Origin: Homarus americanus
Lineage: Eukaryota; Arthropoda; Malacostraca; Decapoda; Nephropidae
Assembly (NCBI RefSeq): GCF_018991925.1
Contig: NW_024722158.1
Span: 4,611,275 to 4,675,274 of the forward strand
Length of the DNA: 64,000 nt
Reading direction: 5' to 3'
Of this stretch, positions 60,095 to 64,000 are shown in pieces (positions within the stretch are counted from its first letter, which is position 1; each line of letters starts with the position of its first letter). Below the pieces are notes generated by a model. That model saw only the letters and a program-made list of their open reading frames with translations, had not been told where the DNA came from and did not search any database. Both the position numbers and the translations under genes were made by a program.

Positions 60095-60560
60095 CAACGA
60101 GCCAGGTTGGGGATACAGTGTAGTTGGCCAAGCTGGGGGAACAGTGTAGTGGGCCATGGTACAGTGTAGTGGGCCATGGTACAGTGTAGTGGGCCATGGT
60201 ACAGTGTAGTGGGCCTTGGTACAGTGTAGTGGGCCTTGGTACAGTGTCGTGGGCCATGGTACAGTGTCGTGGGCCATGGTACAGTATAGTGGGCCATGGT
60301 ACAGTGTCGTGGGCCATGGTACAGTGTCGTGGGCCATGGTATAGCGTCGTAGGCCATGGTACAGTGAAGAGGGCCATGGTACAGTATAGTGGGCCATGGT
60401 ACAGTGTCGTGGGCCATGGTACAGTGAAGTGGGCCATGGTACAGTGTAGTGGGCCATGGTACAGTGAAGTGGGCCATGGCACAGTATAGTGGGTCATGGT
60501 ACAGTGTAGTGGACCATGGTACAGTGTCGTGGGCCATGGTACAGTGTAGTGGGCCAGGCT
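60095..60560. repeat. 20-bp minisatellite
   Basis: About 22 copies of GGGCCATGGTACAGTGTAGT with variants at the GTAGT/GTCGT/GAAGT end. Since 20 is not a multiple of 3, the same array is open in all three - strand frames. Confidence 0.98.
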
Positions 60561-60714
60561 GGGGACGGACGGATCGAAATAACTTTTTAAGAGTCAATCT
60601 GACTTAGGACGCTCCCGCCTCCACGTTTGGTATTAACTCCTGCGACTCTACCTAAAAGTTTTTCATTAACCTGTCCTGCCTTGACAACCTCACCAGGCAG
60701 GAGGTCCACCATGC

Positions 60715-61118
60715 CGGAGGGAGGAGGAGGACGGAAGGGGAGAAGGAGGAAGAGAGCGGAATTGAAGGAGGGAAGTGAAGGAGGAAGAGGGCGGAAGGGA
60801 GGGAGGAAGAGGAAGAGAGCGGAAGTGAAGGAGGAAGAGGGCGGAAGGGAAGGAGGAGGAGGAGGAAGAGAGCGGAATTGAAGGAGGGAAGTGAAGGAGG
60901 AAGAGGGCGGAAGGGAGGGAGGAGGTAGAAGACTGTAGAGAGGAGAAGGAGGATGGGATTGTGAGGGAGAAGAGAAGGGGGGAGGAGGAAGAAGTGTGAA
61001 GATGAGAAGGAGGAGGAAAAGAAGGAAGAGAAGAGAAAGAGAGAGAGAAGGTAATGAAGTGATAAGGAGGGAAAGACTAGTAGGAGGAGGAAGAGGAAGA
61101 GGAGGAGGAAAATGTAAG
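60715..61118. repeat. GGA-rich purine tract with ~60-bp higher-order repeat
   Basis: GGAAGAGAGCGGAATTGAAG, GGAGGGAAGTGAAGGAGGAA and AGGGCGGAAGGGAGGGAGG recur in the same order two to three times. Confidence 0.9.
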
Positions 61119-61209
61119 GAAGTAAAGAATATGATGATGTTTGTGTTATTATTTTATTCATTGTTATTTCGTTGCGTTTTTGGCTTTATATTTTAGACGC
61201 GTTTAATCC

Positions 61210-61214
<5 letters not shown>

Positions 61215-61279
<65 letters not shown>
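61215..61279. repeat. (CT)n microsatellite
   Basis: An uninterrupted CT run of about 65 bp. Confidence 0.97.
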
Positions 61280-61282
<3 letters not shown>

Positions 61283-61589
61283 CGACTGCGGGCTGGCACG
61301 TGAAAGTAGAAGGTCTTTATGACACGTAAATTAGATTATGAATTCCATTTTCCCTCCTCCCTGGTGACTTCAGCTCTCGTCGGCTTAATGTCAAATGCGC
61401 CCTTAAAGACACCTGGGCGAGAGAGGCGAATGCACGACTCCCTTTAGCTTGGATTGTGAACCTTATCGCCCCTTGCACTTACGCTTGTCTGCCCTCCCAC
61501 CCACCCACCGCGGCACTGGGGCATCGACTTTCAGAGGCCGGAAAGAAGAAAAAGAAAGAATGTGAAAAAAAAGAAAAAAAAGTGAGGGA
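61280..61589. other. Single-copy island between simple repeats
   Basis: 61280-61540 has balanced composition and no internal repetition. No exon of the homeobox gene (first 46 homeodomain residues) is encoded in it. It is a candidate conserved non-coding element by position only. Confidence 0.35.
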
Positions 61590-62290
61590 GTAAGTGGGGG
61601 AGGGAGAGAGAGAGGAAGAGTGAAAGTGGTTAGGAGAGAGAGGGAGGAGTAAGTGGTTGGGAGGGAGAGAGGGAGTAAGTGGTTGGGAGGGAGAGAGGGA
61701 GGAGTAGAGGTGGTGGGAGGGAGAGAGGGAGGGAGGTAAGTGGTTGGGAGGAGAGAGGGAGGGAGGGAGTGGTTGGAGGAGAGAGAGAGGAGAGGTAGGA
61801 AGTGGTTGGGAGGGAGAGAGGGAGGGAGGGAGGGTAAGTGGTTGGGAGGGAGAGAGGAGGGAGGGAGAGAGAGGGAGGGAGGGTAAGTGGTTGGAAGGAG
61901 AGAGGGAGGGAGGGTAAGTGGTTGGGAGGGAGAGTGGGAGGGAGGGTAGGGGTTGAGGAGGGAGGCAGAGTGGTTAGAGGGATGTAGTGGTTGGGAGGAG
62001 AGGGAGGTAAGTGGTTAGGAGGGAAGGTAAGTGGTTGGGAGGGAGAGGGAGGAGGGTAAGTGGTTGGGAGGGAGGTAAAAGTGGTTGGGAGGAGAGAGGA
62101 AGGGTAAGTGGATTTGGGGAGGGAGAGGGAGGTAGTGGTTGGGAGGGTTGGGGAGGGAGAGAGGAGGGTAAGTGGGTTGGGAGGGAGAGGAGGGAAGTGG
62201 ATTTGGGAGGGAGGAGGAGAAGTGGTTGGGGGAGGGAGAGGGAGGGTAAGTGGTTGGGGATGTGAGGAAGGGTAAGGAGTGAGGGATTCG
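61590..62290. repeat. ~28-30-bp minisatellite (GGGTAAGTGGTTGGGAGGGA)
   Basis: About 24 imperfect copies of GGGTAAGTGGTTGGGAGGGA plus GAGAGGGAGG blocks. G-run lengths vary greatly. Confidence 0.93.
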
Positions 62291-62339
62291 ACGAGAAGGA
62301 ATGAAGGATTAGGAGGGAGGGAATGTGAGGGGTTAGGAA

Positions 62340-62572
62340 GAAGGGAGGGAGGGTGAAGGAAGTGAGGAGAGGGCGAGGGAAGTGAGGAGAGGGTGAAGGA
62401 AGTGAGGAGAGGGTGAAGGAAGTGAGGAGAGGGTGAAGGAAGTGAGGAGAGGGCGAGGGAAGTGAGGAGAGGGTGAAGGAAGTGAGGAGAGGGCGAGGGA
62501 AGTGAGGAGAGGGTGAAGGAAGTGAGGAGAGGGTGAGGGAAGTGAGGAGAGAGCGAGGGAAGTGAGGAAACA
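62340..62572. repeat. 20-bp minisatellite
   Basis: About 11 copies of GGTGAAGGAAGTGAGGAGAG, with a second unit type (GGCGAGGGAAGTGAGGAGAG) interspersed. Confidence 0.97.
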
Positions 62573-63000
62573 ATGAGTAATGAGTGAAGGAGGAGGAGGA
62601 CAAGCACAGAGACCAAACAACAATGACAGAATAATACAATAACTAAATACACTACACTTTCATCCCTGTGTTAATTCGTATGTATATGTATCGATCTGAC
62701 AGTTCTTTTATGTATATCCTCCTGTATATCAATGTATAACCTGTATGACTGGTAGTGTGGCGTACAGACAAACGAATATTGAATTGTAATGTAAGAATGA
62801 TTTTTTGTATTATTCATTATTTATTTTCTTCATAAAACTCAATTAAAAACCGTAGGATGTAAAGGAATGGTTTTGTAAATAGTTATAATATTATAGAGAT
62901 TAATTTACCTGGTTTTAGAATATTGAAGAAAAATATTAACCAGTTTGTCAGGTTTTGTCAAAGGTTATTGATATAGTGTTGTGTATATAGGTAATTCACC
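62573..63000. other. Single-copy AT-rich intronic DNA
   Basis: No exon or other element recognised. Confidence 0.6.
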
Positions 63001-63145
63001 ATCACCCTTCACTATCATCATCATCATCATCACTATCATCACCACCATCACATCACCGTCAACCACCATTAACACCCATCACTATCAACCAACACCACCC
63101 ACCCCCCCCACCATCCCACCCACCACCATCCCACCCCCACATGAC
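63001..63145. repeat. CAT/CAC and CCCACC low-complexity region
   Basis: (CAT)n and (CAC)n units grading into CCCACCACCATCCCACC. Confidence 0.9.
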
Positions 63146-63263
63146 CTTGAGACTATACAGGTGTAACAAAATCTAATCAGTTAGATGTAGGTCTCTGGCT
63201 CAGGTAAGTGTGTCAAACTACATTACCATTTGGCTATTACCTTTTGGGGGTATAATTGTGAAA

Positions 63264-63287
63264 TGTGTGTGTGTGTGTGTGTGTGTG
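63264..63287. repeat. (GT)n microsatellite
   Basis: A short GT run. Confidence 0.9.
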
Positions 63288-63450
63288 GAAAGTCACTCGT
63301 GTGTTTTAATTCATTTTGTAAATTACTTGACCACAGCCAACCAGTTGAGAGTAATGCTAATTATTAAGTGGCTCTCTCTCTCTCTCTCTCTCTAACTTAC
63401 TTGAGTAGTAAATTCTGATTTGCTTAATTTTAAAGATTGATAACTCGTGT

Positions 63451-63485
<35 letters not shown>
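63451..63485. repeat. (AAT)n microsatellite
   Basis: About eleven AAT units. Confidence 0.95.
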
Positions 63486-63538
63486 TAACGGTTTATTGAA
63501 AGAGCTTGGCAGCCAGAAGGCTGAAAATATACAGTTAC

Positions 63539-63662
<124 letters not shown>

Positions 63663-63802
63663 TTTGTTATATAATTAATCTGGTTTGTTTAGTTACAGAG
63701 AAGCATTGTATGATTACGTGTATGTGCTATTTGGGGTCTATTGGAATTGGGGAGCAGGACAAAATAAATAGATAGATAAAGCGAGAGAGGGGGATATATG
63801 TT

Positions 63803-63805
<3 letters not shown>

Positions 63806-63851
<46 letters not shown>
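63806..63851. repeat. (GA)n microsatellite
   Basis: An uninterrupted GA run. Confidence 0.96.
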
Positions 63852-63852
<1 letters not shown>

Positions 63853-63940
63853 AGCGGTTACATTAAAGGGGTGTTGTCAGTCTCACTAATTTTCCCTTAA
63901 TTATTTGCGTACGACGATTTTCCACTGTGGATCCTTAGTG

Positions 63941-64000
63941 GGTGACCTGCCAGGTATACCGTGACCTGCCTAGTGACCTGCCAGGTATACCGTGACCTGC
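63941..64000. repeat. Start of a GTGACCTGCCAGGTATACC tandem repeat
   Basis: GTGACCTGCCAGGTATACC occurs twice, separated by a shortened GTGACCTGCCTA unit. The array is cut by the window end. Confidence 0.75.

Noticed and set aside
61630..62652. 340-codon Pro/Ser/Leu-rich - strand frame
   Set aside because: Lies wholly in two purine-rich minisatellites; low complexity, no start context or splice sites.

Overview
This is nuclear DNA from an arthropod, most likely a malacostracan (decapod-type) crustacean. The evidence is spliced genes with GT-AG introns, interstitial arrays of the arthropod telomere motif (CCTAA/TTAGG), very dense micro- and minisatellites, and a homeobox exon that looks arthropod-like. 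No bacterial operon, CRISPR array, rRNA or canonical tRNA gene is visible.

Layout. (1) 1-2227, + strand: the last four exons of a Pro/Ser-rich coiled-coil protein that I do not recognise, followed by about 6.6 kb without a gene. (2) 9.8-19.1 kb, + strand: a complete seven-exon gene for dimeric dihydrodiol / D-xylose dehydrogenase (DHDH family, 333 aa). It has a likely non-coding first exon, and a long first intron that holds a 0.65 kb inverted-repeat element (MITE) and a promoter-like island. (3) 19.1-24.3 kb: gene-poor, with a tRNA-derived SINE. (4) 24.3-30.3 kb, + strand: a two-exon gene for a STAND/NLR-like protein of about 1,341 aa. Its order is a 12-residue tandem repeat, a HEPN-like domain with an intact RNFLAH motif, a NACHT NTPase, Pro-rich and Arg-Ser-rich inserts, and a C-terminal domain I could not assign. 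A pogo/Tigger-like non-autonomous transposon lies just beyond its 3' end. (5) 34.7-36.2 kb: a degenerating satellite-like array, then purine-rich DNA. (6) 38.9-46.7 kb, - strand: the last three exons of a paired-like (Prrx-like) homeobox gene. Its first exons lie beyond 46.7 kb and probably outside the window. (7) 46.7-64 kb: probably the giant upstream intron of that gene, made almost entirely of minisatellites, polypurine/polypyrimidine tracts and microsatellites, with a few single-copy islands.

Most interesting observations: a HEPN-NACHT gene with the ribonuclease motif intact, which suggests RNA-targeting innate immunity; a homeobox terminal exon that seems to code in two frames, selectable by alternative 3' splice sites in matching phase; and a tandem array directly downstream of a homeobox exon that repeats the exon's own 5' splice site about a dozen times. 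The left half (1-33 kb, AT-rich and full of TACTGTAC-type motifs) and the right half (34-64 kb, minisatellite-rich) differ sharply in composition.

The three well-defined genes show no operon-like functional link. Exon boundaries were inferred by eye from GT-AG sites and phase agreement. Family calls rest on remembered family motifs, not on a database search.
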